Shown here piece after piece: positions 17,085 through 26,706 of a DNA stretch of 64,000 nt; the stretch's first letter is position 1; each line of letters opens with the position of its first letter. Under the pieces are notes generated by a model, which worked only from the letters and a program-made list of their open reading frames with translations, did not search any database and was not told the DNA's origin. Source of the DNA: UBA8079 sp965205535. GTDB lineage: Bacteria > Pseudomonadota > Alphaproteobacteria > UBA6615. The position numbers and the translations under genes are program-made. The stretch is from contig CBDBHH010000005.1 in the NCBI GenBank assembly GCA_965205535.1, forward strand, positions 2,480,001 through 2,544,000, read 5' to 3'.

Positions 17085-17492
17085 ATGGCTTTGTTGTATG
17101 AAAACAGCCCACCGGAATCATTGCGTCGGCGCGCCGTCCTGATCGTCGATGACGAGGAACTCCAGCGCAATCAACTGGTCGACTGTTTGTCCGATCTCGA
17201 TGTCGTCATCTATCAGGCCGGAAACGGTGCCGAGGCGCTCGAGATCATCGATGATCAAATGCCCAGCCTGGTAATCATGGATATCCGAATGCCCGTCATG
17301 GATGGTGTGACGACCGTCGATGAACTCTCTAATCGTGGCGGCGAGATGAAGATAATCCTCATGACGGGCGACCCGATGTCTCTGGAAGCTGCTTACAAGC
17401 GGCGACCCGACGTCTTCACGATCATAGAAAAGCCACTGCCGCTTCGCGTCTTGCGGCGATTTGTTATTGAAGCTCTTGGGCTTGGAACGTAG
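17085..17492 (+). CDS. Single-domain response regulator (CheY-like receiver)
   Basis: A 135-residue receiver domain with no output domain. The acidic pocket is VDDEE near residue 20, the phosphoacceptor Asp is in VIMDIRMP, the Thr is in ILMTGD and the Lys is in IEKPLP. It would take a phosphate and act by protein contact or within a phosphorelay. The start follows GGAGG by nine bases. Its last 29 bases overlap the 3' end of the sensor kinase gene on the other strand, an unusual tail-to-tail arrangement for a likely cognate pair. Confidence 0.9.
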   Translation: MALLYENSPPESLRRRAVLIVDDEELQRNQLVDCLSDLDVVIYQAGNGAEALEIIDDQMPSLVIMDIRMPVMDGVTTVDELSNRGGEMKIILMTGDPMSLEAAYKRRPDVFTIIEKPLPLRVLRRFVIEALGLGT

Positions 17493-18969
17493 CGGAGCCG
17501 GTCCGGGAATCGTCTTCTTGTTTCTGGGTGATGGGGAGTTCGACGGTGAACTCACACCCGCCCTCGACATTCTGGGCGATGATCGACCCACCCATGGCAT
17601 TGACGATCCCGTAGCTGACCGAAAGGCCCAGGCCCGTCCCGACACCGACCTCCTTGGTGGTGAAAAACGGATCGAAGATGCGTTCCAGACTCGCTTCGGA
17701 GATACCCCCGCCTGTATCGCGCACGTGCATGCAGACAGCGGCATCGCCTGCGTCTTCAGTCAGTGATACGCCGATCGTGCCGATGGTTTCGGCGCCGTTT
17801 TTGGTCGGCGATGTTTCCCGAATGGAATCGCGCGCGTTTGTGATCATGTTGATGATCACTTGCTCGAGCTGGGATTCGCTGCCGTGGACGGCGTGGTTTT
17901 GGTCGGGTAACCGGACATCAAGTTCCACACCCTCCAGCTCAAGTTGTCCCCGCATAAGTCCGCATGCATTGCGGATGGCCCGCGCGGGATCGAAGTCCAC
18001 GAAGTCTGATGTATCGTGCCGGCTGAACACGCGCATGTGCAGGATGATCTTGCCCATCCGCCCGGCCTGGTCGCTGATCAGCTCGAGGTTTTCCTTCGCA
18101 TAGTCCAGATCTGCCGTCCCGGCATCCGCACGAATAAGAACATTGTCTGCGGCCATCCGCATGATGTTCAGGGGTTGGTTCAGTTCATTGGCAATACCGG
18201 CAGCCATCTCACCCACCGTGGCCAGTTTCGAGGCTTGCGTAAGCTGTGATTGCAGCGATTTTTGCTCGGTGATGTCGCGGACCAGCGAAATATGCATCGT
18301 GCCCTCGGGGCTTTCGAACTGGGTCATCGCGACTTCGATGGGGATTTTCGTCTGATCCTGATGAATCCCGATCATCTCACGTGTTGAAAATTGGGGTCGT
18401 GGTCCGACGTCTGAGCTGCCGGAGGTCGATTCGTAGCTGATCGGCACAAGGTCGCGAAGGTTCAGGTGAAGCATGGAGTCGTGGTCGAAGCCGAAGATGT
18501 CTTCGCTGGCGCGATTTGCCATCACGATGTCACCGCTCGCATCGGCCACGATGATGCCGTCGGCGGCGTTCTCGAGGACCGTGTCGAGCATCTCCTCGCG
18601 CTCTGCGAGGTCGGAAGCGATATGCTCTCGCGAAATAGCTGCCGACAGGATATTAGCCACCGTTTGCAGGAACGTGATTTCATCGGGTGTAAATTCCCGG
18701 CGGCTCTGATTGTGAACGACCAGGATACCGCGCGGCTTGTTATCAGCGCCGGCGATGACGACGCTGGCCGCAGAAATCGTGCCGATATCCTCAAGGATCG
18801 GGCTGCTGATGTCAGGTTCCCCCGGTTCGCCGCGGCGAAAACTGTCGTTTTCACCGCGATGAAAAACTACCGGTTCCAGGGCCGGGGCGTCGAACAGGGG
18901 CTTCAGATGCTGGATACGCGGTTCAACCGGCCACCCCACATACTGCCGACCTGCGTCATTCGCGCTCAC
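17464..18969 (-). pseudogene. Sensor histidine kinase, 3' part after a frameshift (GAF half, PAS, HisKA, HATPase)
   Basis: An open frame of 501 residues begins at a GTG in the middle of a GAF domain (1-120). It continues with PAS (about 122-235), a dimerisation region (240-310) and HATPase (360-480). The ATP-site boxes are intact: N-box near 374-382, DTGGG at 418-422, FDPFFTTK at 432-439, GTGLGLS at 444-450. The H-box reads GIANELNQPL, so Asn261 (codon 18189-18187) replaces the phosphorylated His. The GAF start lies in the preceding frame, so this is the 3' part of one gene broken near 18996-19000. Either a decaying kinase or an error in the read; a translated pseudokinase cannot be excluded. 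Confidence 0.72.
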
Positions 18970-20404
18970 GATACTGAACTCTTGGGAGTTTCGGTCGGGC
19001 GCGCTGCGAGATCAGACAGAAGTCGACATCCATGATCCGGGCGATGATGTTGGAGGTATCGTTTAGCAGGACATCAAGATCAGACGCACTGAGCGCCTGT
19101 TGGCCAATATCCATGAGGGCCGTTTGCTGTTCGACCCGAGCCGCGAGCGCAAGTTCCGTGTCCTTCCGGTTCGTAATGTCTTCGACGACGACGATCAAAT
19201 AGGGGTCCTGCGAACCCGATTGTTCGGTTTTTGAGGCAGTCACTGCAACCCAGATCGGGGTTCCGTCTTTCTGGATGTAGCGCTTTTCTCGGGTGTAAGA
19301 CCCACCTGTTCCGTCGATCAACTTCGCACGTGCGTCAAAGTCGTCGGCCAGATCGTCATGGTGTGTAATATCCCGGAAGGAAAGTTTACGAAGTTCAATT
19401 TCCGTGTAACCCAGTATCTCACAATACCGTGCGTTGATCCGGAGCCACTTTCCGTCAAATGAGAGATGTGCAATGCCGACTGCCGCCTGGTCGAAGGTGG
19501 CACGAAACCGCTCTTCACGTTCGCGTATTTCCTGGGCGGCATGAACCTGGCTGGTGATGTCATAGGAGACGCCGCCGACCGCGGTCACCTTGTTGTTTGA
19601 ATCATAGATCGGAAACTTGGTCACCCGGATGATGATCTCCTCATCATCCTTGCCCGGAACGTTGATATCGGCGGTCCGTGTGGACTCGGTGCGGAGGACC
19701 TCCCGGTCAAACTCATCGATTTGCGGTGCCCAGGCTGCGTCGTGAATGTCGGAGAGCGGTTGACCGGTTATTGCGGTGTCGGGAATGCCGAAGGTTTGTC
19801 GGTATGTCTGGTTGACCTCCAGCAGATTTCCCAGCGTGTCCTTCACCGATTGGTTGAAGGGGCTGTTCTCCCAGAATGCGCGGAATCTCACCTCATTTTC
19901 CCGGAGCGACAGCTGGGAACGTTTCAGCTCATCGATATCTTCGATCACGGTGATGAAGTAATCCGGCGTGCCGTCCGGGTGGCGGGCCAGGGAGGGAGTC
20001 GTTTTTACCCAGACCACCCGGCCGTCCTTGCGCCGGTACCGCTTTTCCATCGTGTAGGAATCGATTTCACCGGAGATGAGTTTGTCGTTCATCGCGTTGT
20101 TTATCGATAGGTCTTCGGCGAACGAGATCTCCGCGAAGCTCAATTGCTTCAGTTCATCGACTGTATATCCGGTTATATCCGACATCTTCTGGTTCACGCG
20201 GATCCAGCGGCCATCCAGGGAGACATGGGTTATGCCAACTGACGACGTCTCGAACGTGTGCAAAAATGGCTGAACTTGCGCCTTGAGCTGCACTATTCGG
20301 CGCAGTGCAATGGCGCCGCCAACCAGGAGCAAAGCCAGCAGGATCAACACGACCAAACTGGCAATGCCGGCATCGTTCGTGAAACCAAACATGTCGAGCG
20401 ACAT
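18956..20404 (-). pseudogene. Sensor histidine kinase, 5' part (TM, three PAS domains, start of GAF)
   Basis: A 482-residue frame with one membrane helix (about 14-36), then PAS domains at about 46-160, 175-290 and 300-420. PAS1 and PAS3 are similar to each other (both have a KRYxxKDGxxxWV core with PAC motif). The first third of a GAF domain follows and stops abruptly at a TGA. The missing part of the GAF continues in another frame: after CLISQRA, the alternate frame reads DRNSQEFSIVSANDAGRQYV. Removing one C from the GCCC at 19000-18997 (minus strand) would join both frames into a kinase of about 970 residues. The ATG at 20404 has GGAGAG upstream. Confidence 0.75.
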
Positions 20405-20467
20405 TTACGCTCTCCGAAAGGGCAACAGACCGGAGCCTAGCCCCCTTCTGCGCTTGGCAGCAACGCC

Positions 20468-20489
20468 ACTATTGTGCGCGCGCAACAGT
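20468..20489. promoter_or_regulatory. 22-bp near-perfect palindrome upstream of the sensor kinase gene
   Basis: ACTATTG and CAACAGT flank an alternating GC core; 20 of the 22 bases fit a two-fold palindrome. It lies 64-85 bases before the kinase ATG and 27 bases beyond the stop of the molybdoenzyme gene. The TTG-N8-CAA spacing faintly recalls CRP/FNR-type sites but the inner bases do not fit. There is no T-run, so it is not an obvious terminator. Confidence 0.35.
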
Positions 20490-20515
20490 AGCGGGGCCGG
20501 CAAAGTTTCCGTAAG

Positions 20516-22828
20516 TCAGCGTGTTACGGTCCTGGGGGGCTTGAACGCCGTCACCGGCAGCAGCTCACCGTTGTAGATTTCGACATCCACGAGCGCACTA
20601 TGCGCGCTGGGGCCCTGGCCCAGCCGCGATGTGCCCACGTCGCGTGTAAGCACATTCGGGTTGCCGTGCTTGTCGAGACTGTTCTCCGCACCGGGCTCGG
20701 CGGGGTCGTACCAGGCGCCCGTGGCGAACTGAATCACGCCGGGGCGGACCTCTTCTGTGATCATCACGCCGGCCAGTGCCGCGCCCCGGGCGTTGAAGGC
20801 CCGCACGATGTCGCCGTCGGTAATATTACGGCTTGCGGCGTCGTCGGGATGGATCCAAATCGGTTCGCGCTGCTGGATCTTGCTGTTGCGACTGACACGC
20901 CCGTTATCCAGTTGGCCGTGAAGGCGCGTACGCGGCTGATTTGAGATCATATGAAGCGGATATGTTTTTGCGGTCTCCGCACCAAGCCACTCGGTCGGTT
21001 CGCGCCAGACCGCATGGCCCGGGCAATCGTCATAACCGAAACCGTCGACGACGTCGGAGAATATCTGAACCTTTCCCGATGGCGACGTCAGGGGATTGGC
21101 CTCCGGGTCGGCACGGAATGCTGCCAGCATGACGATCGGTTTGTCGGCCCGCGGCGTTTCCACATATCCGGTTTGCCAAAACTCGTCGAAGGACGGGAGA
21201 GTCAGGTCCTGCTCGGCGGCTTGCTGCCGGGCGCGATCGTAAAGATGGCGCAGCCATTCCGCTTCGTCGCGACCTTCGGAGAAACTGTCCTCCGTACCCG
21301 CACGGCGCGCGAGTGCGCCGAATATCTCAAAGTCATGGCGCGCTTCGCCGACCGGATCGATGGTCTGATCCATCGCCATGATGAAGCGGTCTTTCGACGT
21401 GGCGCCGATATCATTGCGTTCGAGTGTGGTCGTGGACGGCAGAACAATGTCCGAGAACTTGGCGGTTGCCGTCCACCATGGTTCGTTGACGATGATGGTC
21501 TCGGGCTGCTGCCAGGCGCGCACGAGGCGGTTCAGGTCCTGATGGTGATGGAACGGGTTGCCGCCGCACCAGTAGACAAGACGAATATCGGGATAGGCCC
21601 GCGTTTCCCCGTCGAATTCATACGCGCCGCCGGGATTGAGGAGCATATCCGAAATGCGTGCGACGGGAATCCACTCGTCGCACGGGTTTTCACCCGTGGA
21701 CAGAGAAGGGGTCGGCGCAGGGCGTCGCGGGTTGCCCGTATTGCCCATGCTGCCATAGCCGAAACCGAAACCGCGCCCCGGCAGGCCGATCCCGCCGAGC
21801 ATCGCGGCCAGCGTCACGGTCATCCAGAAGGGTTGTTCACCATACTCGCCGCGCTGCAGGGACCAGTTGGTGTTGATGAAGGTTCGCTTCGCGGCCATGC
21901 GGCGCGCCAGTTGGCGAATGCTGTCTGCATCAATGCCGCAGATCGGTGCCGCCCAGTCGGGATCCTTGGCAATGCCGTCGGTCGTGCCGAGAAGATAGGG
22001 GCGAAACTTCTCATACCCGACGCAGTAGCGGTTCAGGAATTCGACATCCGCGAGCCCTTCCGTCTCAAGCGTATGCGCGAGCGCGAGCATCAGGGTGACA
22101 TCGGTATTGGGGCGTAGCGCCAGCCATGTCGCGCCCAGATGTGCCGAGACATCATCGCGGATCGGCGACACGTTGACGATTTCCACGCCCGCGTCGACCG
22201 CCGCTTTGAGGGAAGGGCCGGATATATGTTCCGCCGGGCCGCCCGAGAGGACTTGCATGTTCTTGAGCGGTACGCCGCCGAACGCGACCATCAACTCGGT
22301 GTTCGCGGCGATCGAATCCCAGCTCGTATAGTCGGTCATCGCGGCACGCGCAGATCCGAGAATGTGCGGCAAAATCGCGTAGCCGGCGGCGATCGAATAG
22401 GTATGTTTCTGGGCGGTGAAGCCGCCGACGGTATTCAGGTAGCGGTGCAACTGGGTCTTGGCGTGATGGAACCGACCTGCGCTGGACCAGCCGTAGGAGC
22501 CGCCGAAGATCGCGCTGTTGCCATGTTCGTGGCGCACGCGGTCGATCTCTGCGGCGACAATATCGAGTGCTTCGTCCCAAGGCACAGCAACGAAGGGTTC
22601 GGCACCTCGTTGTTGACGATTGCCGCCGGGGCCATTGTCCAGCCAGCCTTTCCGGATCATCGGCCGGGCCACCCGGCTTTCGTCATAAACCGCGTCGGGC
22701 ATGGATTCGATAAGGGGCGAGGGATCGGGATCCTTTTCAAACGGCCGCACGCCGACAATCCGGCCTTCGTCGATTTCAGCCGTGAATGCGCCCCAGTGGG
22801 AAGAATGCCTGCGTCGTTCGTTGGTCAT
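20516..22828 (-). CDS. Molybdopterin oxidoreductase, biotin/DMSO/TMAO-reductase type (BisC-like)
   Basis: A 770-residue enzyme of the DMSO-reductase family without an N-terminal Fe-S cluster motif. GSYGWSSAGRFHHAK carries the serine Mo-ligand (Ser116 by alignment with DMSO reductase). Domains III and IV and the C-terminal cap region (QPRTRLHGQLDNG, ATGAWYDP) are present. There is no TAT signal, so it should be cytoplasmic, like BisC, which reduces biotin or methionine sulfoxides; DorA and TorA are exported. The ATG at 22828 follows GAGGA by seven bases. It is divergent from the SDR gene. The substrate could be another S- or N-oxide. Confidence 0.88.
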   Translation of the reverse strand: MTNERRRHSSHWGAFTAEIDEGRIVGVRPFEKDPDPSPLIESMPDAVYDESRVARPMIRKGWLDNGPGGNRQQRGAEPFVAVPWDEALDIVAAEIDRVRHEHGNSAIFGGSYGWSSAGRFHHAKTQLHRYLNTVGGFTAQKHTYSIAAGYAILPHILGSARAAMTDYTSWDSIAANTELMVAFGGVPLKNMQVLSGGPAEHISGPSLKAAVDAGVEIVNVSPIRDDVSAHLGATWLALRPNTDVTLMLALAHTLETEGLADVEFLNRYCVGYEKFRPYLLGTTDGIAKDPDWAAPICGIDADSIRQLARRMAAKRTFINTNWSLQRGEYGEQPFWMTVTLAAMLGGIGLPGRGFGFGYGSMGNTGNPRRPAPTPSLSTGENPCDEWIPVARISDMLLNPGGAYEFDGETRAYPDIRLVYWCGGNPFHHHQDLNRLVRAWQQPETIIVNEPWWTATAKFSDIVLPSTTTLERNDIGATSKDRFIMAMDQTIDPVGEARHDFEIFGALARRAGTEDSFSEGRDEAEWLRHLYDRARQQAAEQDLTLPSFDEFWQTGYVETPRADKPIVMLAAFRADPEANPLTSPSGKVQIFSDVVDGFGYDDCPGHAVWREPTEWLGAETAKTYPLHMISNQPRTRLHGQLDNGRVSRNSKIQQREPIWIHPDDAASRNITDGDIVRAFNARGAALAGVMITEEVRPGVIQFATGAWYDPAEPGAENSLDKHGNPNVLTRDVGTSRLGQGPSAHSALVDVEIYNGELLPVTAFKPPRTVTR

Positions 22829-22931
22829 GTTCGCGTCCTCAATGTTCCACGAGATTGCCCGTGGCGCGCGGGCCTGTCAAAGCATGTGAGAGGGCGTACA
22901 ATCATGCGCAAATTCAACTCAGGAGAAAGTC

Positions 22932-23723
22932 ATGGATGTACGTCTCGACGGGCGCACCGCTCTGATCACGGGCGCGAGCGAGGGCCTGGGTTTGGCGATG
23001 GCGGAAAAATTCGCGGAATCCGGTGCCAATGTGGCGATGGTTTCGCGCACGGCCGAAACGCTCGAGGCAGGGCGACAGAACATTCTGTCGGCCATCGGGG
23101 GCAACAAGGTGAAGGTCGAGGCCGTTCCATGTGACGTCACGGACCCCGATCAGATCGCGACGATGTGGCAAACGGTGACGGACAGCTTTGGCGCTGTCGA
23201 TATTCTCGTCAACAATGCGGGTGCGACTGCAAACGGACCGTTTCTGGATTGTGACGACGCGCGATGGCAGGCGGATCTCGACCTCAAACTGTTTGCGGCC
23301 ATACGTCTTGGACGGCTGGCCATGCCGGGGATGGCCGAACGCAAATGGGGCCGGATCATCAACGTCCTCGCCGGAAGCGCCAAGGCACCCGGGCCGGGCA
23401 GCGTACCGACTTCGGTGTCACGCGCGGCAGGGATGGCGCTGACCAAGGTCATGGCGGGAGAGGGCGCACCCGACAATATTCTGGTCAATGCACTGCTCGT
23501 GGGACTGATCAAGTCCGGCCAGCATGAGCGCCGACATCAGCTACAAGCGCCCGAGAAGACCTATGAAGAGTATATGGACGGGCGCGGCGTCGGCATTCCG
23601 CTCGGCCGGGTCGGTGAAGCGGAAGAATTCGCCAACATGGCGTGCTTCCTTGTCTCCGACGCGGGATCCTACGTTACCGGTTGTGCCATCAATGTGGATG
23701 GCGGGCGTTCACCAGTCGTTTAG
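22932..23723 (+). CDS. SDR-family protein with altered catalytic tetrad (BKR-like)
   Basis: A 263-residue Rossmann-fold protein of the short-chain dehydrogenase family. The cofactor loop TGASEGLG (14-20) and NNAG (94-97) are kept. By spacing, the Ser-Tyr-Lys triad maps to Ala147, Thr160 and Arg164 (PTSVSRAAG), so the standard catalytic residues are gone. A known subgroup of FabG-like SDRs shares this atypical site and its activity is unclear. The C terminus VTGCAINVDGG is typical. The ATG follows AGGAGAAAG. It is probably transcribed alone or with the Ldh-family gene 99 bases on. Confidence 0.85.
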   Translation: MDVRLDGRTALITGASEGLGLAMAEKFAESGANVAMVSRTAETLEAGRQNILSAIGGNKVKVEAVPCDVTDPDQIATMWQTVTDSFGAVDILVNNAGATANGPFLDCDDARWQADLDLKLFAAIRLGRLAMPGMAERKWGRIINVLAGSAKAPGPGSVPTSVSRAAGMALTKVMAGEGAPDNILVNALLVGLIKSGQHERRHQLQAPEKTYEEYMDGRGVGIPLGRVGEAEEFANMACFLVSDAGSYVTGCAINVDGGRSPVV

Positions 23724-23822
23724 ACAGGTTTGCGCCTTTCAAGCAGCATTTCGGATTGGGGTGATGACCGGCGGGGCCTGATCGTTTAGCTTCCGCGCGA
23801 ATTTATTTCTGAGGGGGCTTCT

Positions 23823-24908
23823 GTGTCCGGTGATGTAACTGTGCGCGCTGCAGAATTGACAGCGTTGATCCATGAAATGGTCCGCCTGGGCGGCAGCGAT
23901 GAGGACGAATGTCGGATCGTGTCCGAGCATCTCGTGGGTGCGAACTTGTCGGGCCACGACAGCCACGGGGTGGGAATCTTTCAGGCCTATGTGGAAAATT
24001 TGCAGCGCGGATTGCTCGTCCCGAATATTTCAGCCCATCGCTATCTCGATGAGGGTGTTTTTCTGCAGTTCGACGGGCTGAAGGGATACGGACAAACCGT
24101 TGCGGCCGAGGTCACCGAACATGCGATCACCCGAGCACGGGTGATCGGCATTTGTGTCGCGACGCTCAAAAACTCTCACCATATCGGGCGTGTGGGCACG
24201 TATGCAGAGATGATCGCTGATGCGGGCTTCGTTTCGATACATTTCACCAACGTCACGGATCACCACACGATGGTGGCGCCGTTCCGCGGTGCCGAATCCC
24301 GGTTCGGGACCAACCCCATCACGATGGCGATGCCGACGACCAATCCGGACGAGCCCATTATTCTGGACATGGCGACCAGCGTTGTCGCCATGGGCAAGAT
24401 CAGGGTCGCCCATGATTCCGGGGAAACCGTTCCCGAAGAATGGCTGATCGACGCCGAGGGACAGCCCAGCAGCGATCCGGGGGTCATGTTCAACGATCCG
24501 CTGGGCGCACTGCAGCCCTTTGCCGAGCACAAGGGATATGCCTTGTGTCTCATGGCCGAGCTGATGTCGGGTGCACTATCCGGTGGCGGGACGATCCAGC
24601 CAGGCAATGAGCGCCTCGACGGGATCATCAACACGATGACCATGATCATCATGGATCCACATCGGCTCGGGGATGCGAATTTGATCAGCCGTGAAGTCGA
24701 CGCGATGGTCGACTACACGAAAAGCGCCCGGCCAGCCGACCCGGACAAGCCGGTACTGGTGCCGGGCGATCCGGAGCGCATCGCCCGGAAGGAACGTGGG
24801 GCGAACGGTATTTTCATTCCCGAGGGGACATGGGTCTTGTTGCTCGAAGCCGGTGAGAAGCTCGGTCTCGAGCGGTCCAAGGCGCTGGAGATCGCCGGTC
24901 TGGCCTAA
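23823..24908 (+). CDS. Malate/L-lactate/ureidoglycolate dehydrogenase family oxidoreductase (LDH2/YlbC type)
   Basis: A 361-residue NAD(P)-dependent enzyme of the Ldh2 (MDH type 2) family, a fold unrelated to ordinary LDH. The signature HDSHGVG is near residue 42, with NSHHIGRVGTYAE near 118 and GTNPITMAMP near 161. It oxidises a 2-hydroxyacid; known members use malate, lactate, ureidoglycolate, sulfolactate or delta-1-piperideine-2-carboxylate. The GTG start follows GAGGGGGC. It converges with a four-base overlap on the Gfo/Idh gene. Confidence 0.9.
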   Translation: MSGDVTVRAAELTALIHEMVRLGGSDEDECRIVSEHLVGANLSGHDSHGVGIFQAYVENLQRGLLVPNISAHRYLDEGVFLQFDGLKGYGQTVAAEVTEHAITRARVIGICVATLKNSHHIGRVGTYAEMIADAGFVSIHFTNVTDHHTMVAPFRGAESRFGTNPITMAMPTTNPDEPIILDMATSVVAMGKIRVAHDSGETVPEEWLIDAEGQPSSDPGVMFNDPLGALQPFAEHKGYALCLMAELMSGALSGGGTIQPGNERLDGIINTMTMIIMDPHRLGDANLISREVDAMVDYTKSARPADPDKPVLVPGDPERIARKERGANGIFIPEGTWVLLLEAGEKLGLERSKALEIAGLA

Positions 24909-25897
24909 CCGTCACCCAGAATTTCGGTCAGGGGTATCGAGCGGCGCTCGTTAGATGATTTCGCAGCGGCGAGAACCACTGCGAGCGGAAGCAACCCGTC
25001 GCGGCCGTCGATTTCGGGCTTCCGGGCCTCGGTGACGGCGTCGGCGAAGTCCTCGAGCTCAACGAGCAGATGGTCGGCCGGCTTATATTCCAGCGGTGAT
25101 GGTGCCGTCTCGCCGGTGCGCTGAATGCGCAGGCCGTCATTGTCGATGTCGAAGAAGGCATTGGCCTTCGTGCCGTGGATTGTGATCTCGAAGCGGCGCG
25201 GCGAGATGTAGTCCGCCGCGACATACCCGACGGCACCTGATTTGAACTGCATGAGCAGCGCAGTGACGTCCTCGATCTCGGGTTCGGTCTCGAGCCGGTT
25301 GAAATAGGCCGTGACCTCGCCGGGATCGCCCAGCTGATAGAGCAGATTGTCAATCTGATGGATGCCGATCTGCATCAGGCAGCCGCCCGGGATTTCGGTC
25401 GGGTCTGTCCGCCAGACACCCGGCTTGAGTTTCAGTCCGTTGTCGTTCGAGAACACGCCTTCGGCGAGGCTGACGCGGCCGAGTTCGCCGCTGTCGATCA
25501 GGTGCTTCAGGTGACGTAGCGCGCCGTTTCGCCGGTATGAATGCCCGACGGCAAGGATCACCCCGGGGGCTTCACACGCCGCGATCATGGCGCGGCCGTC
25601 GGCGATGGAGTTCGACACCGGTTTCTCGACGAAGACATGTTTTCCGGCTGCGGCTGCCGCTTTGGCCCCGGGCAGATGTGCAGAGTTGGGTGTCGTCAGG
25701 ATGACTCCATCGAGATCGTCGAGTGCGAGCATCGCCTCATAGGATGGCATCGCCTCGCAGCCGAACTCGTCGGCGAACTTGGCCACCTTGTCGGGCGAAC
25801 GGGAATAGCCTGCGCGCAGTTCGAGTTTGTCGGATTTCGCGATGACCCCGGCCAGGACGTCCGACCACCAGCCAATACCGACGATGCCGACCCGCAT
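24905..25897 (-). CDS. Gfo/Idh/MocA-family oxidoreductase
   Basis: A 330-residue NAD(P)-dependent dehydrogenase. The N-terminal Rossmann domain starts GIVGIGWW, the EKP motif is FVEKPVSNS (Lys near 96), and the C-terminal domain has GGCLMQIGIHQID with the catalytic His. The family oxidises cyclic polyols and sugars such as myo-inositol or glucose-fructose. The start at 25897 shares one base with the hydrolase stop (TGATG), so the two are translationally coupled. It is one of three Gfo/Idh genes in the window, not adjacent to each other. Confidence 0.88.
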   Translation of the reverse strand: MRVGIVGIGWWSDVLAGVIAKSDKLELRAGYSRSPDKVAKFADEFGCEAMPSYEAMLALDDLDGVILTTPNSAHLPGAKAAAAAGKHVFVEKPVSNSIADGRAMIAACEAPGVILAVGHSYRRNGALRHLKHLIDSGELGRVSLAEGVFSNDNGLKLKPGVWRTDPTEIPGGCLMQIGIHQIDNLLYQLGDPGEVTAYFNRLETEPEIEDVTALLMQFKSGAVGYVAADYISPRRFEITIHGTKANAFFDIDNDGLRIQRTGETAPSPLEYKPADHLLVELEDFADAVTEARKPEIDGRDGLLPLAVVLAAAKSSNERRSIPLTEILGDG

Positions 25898-26706
25898 CAG
25901 ATCTTGTCTTCCCATTTGGCCAGAAAGGGACCGACGATCCCGGCCCACTGCTCGGGATGGCGGCGGTAAGAATAATGGCCACCCTCCTCGACGAGGACGA
26001 GCTCCGATCCCTCGATCGCCTCATGTAGATCTTCGGAGAAGTAGAAGGGCACGGTCGCATCGTCGCGCGTGCCGACAACCAGCGAGGGGTTCTTGATCTG
26101 GGTGATCTCGCTCAGGCGATCATGGTTGAGGGTCATGTCGATGCGCGCGGCCAGGATCTCCGGCTCGGCAATCGTCTCCAGTGAGCGTTCCTCCAGTTCC
26201 ATGACCTTGTCGAGGTTGTGGCGAAACTGCATGCAGCCGTTGGTGAACAGGGAGCTGACCCGGACATAGGCCTCCTTGCCTTCGGCCAGTGCGATCTCGC
26301 GGCGTGCGGTCTGCACCCGGCGAATATATTCGTCGGCCTTGGTCCAGGTGTTCGAGAAAATGCAGCAGCGGAACCGGTCGGGGTGGTCGATGGCGAGGTT
26401 CTGCAGGATCGCGCCGCCGGTCGAGGTGCCGAGCACGTGCGCTTTCTCGATCTCCAGCGTGTCCATCAGCGCAATGACGTCGTCGGCGATGTGCTGGGTG
26501 GAATAGCCGTCAGGGCCGGGGAAATCGCTCTCGCCCGAACCGCGATGGTCAAAGGAAATGCAGCGATAGCGGTCGGAGAAAATCTTGCGCTGATAGTCCC
26601 AGGAATTCATCACTCCCACGAGGCCGGGAATGAAGATGAACGGCGGGCCATCGCCCATCTGGTCCACGTTGAGTGTAATTCGTCCGACATCAATTCTTTC
26701 GGCCAT
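25897..26706 (-). CDS. Alpha/beta hydrolase
   Basis: A 269-residue hydrolase, similar in layout to the RutD-like protein at 13280. It has FIPGLVGVMNSW as oxyanion loop, FDHRGSGESD, the nucleophile Ser in GTSTGG (near 95), Asp in GTRDDATVP and His in EGGHYSYRRH. It lacks the LYPxDW and YGGHAC features of RutD. The ATG follows AAGGGG at good spacing. It is translationally coupled to the Gfo/Idh gene downstream, which suggests a lactone, ester or C-C bond substrate produced or consumed by the dehydrogenase (inference). Confidence 0.85.
   Translation of the reverse strand: MAERIDVGRITLNVDQMGDGPPFIFIPGLVGVMNSWDYQRKIFSDRYRCISFDHRGSGESDFPGPDGYSTQHIADDVIALMDTLEIEKAHVLGTSTGGAILQNLAIDHPDRFRCCIFSNTWTKADEYIRRVQTARREIALAEGKEAYVRVSSLFTNGCMQFRHNLDKVMELEERSLETIAEPEILAARIDMTLNHDRLSEITQIKNPSLVVGTRDDATVPFYFSEDLHEAIEGSELVLVEEGGHYSYRRHPEQWAGIVGPFLAKWEDKI

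Noticed and set aside
18956..18958. UGA that ends the upstream kinase frame as a selenocysteine codon
   Set aside because: The frame after it does not continue the GAF domain; the continuation lies in another frame that already opens before the stop.
20468..20489. Palindrome as a CRP/FNR binding site
   Set aside because: The inner bases of each half do not match TGTGA or TTGAT; only a TTG/CAA spacing remains.
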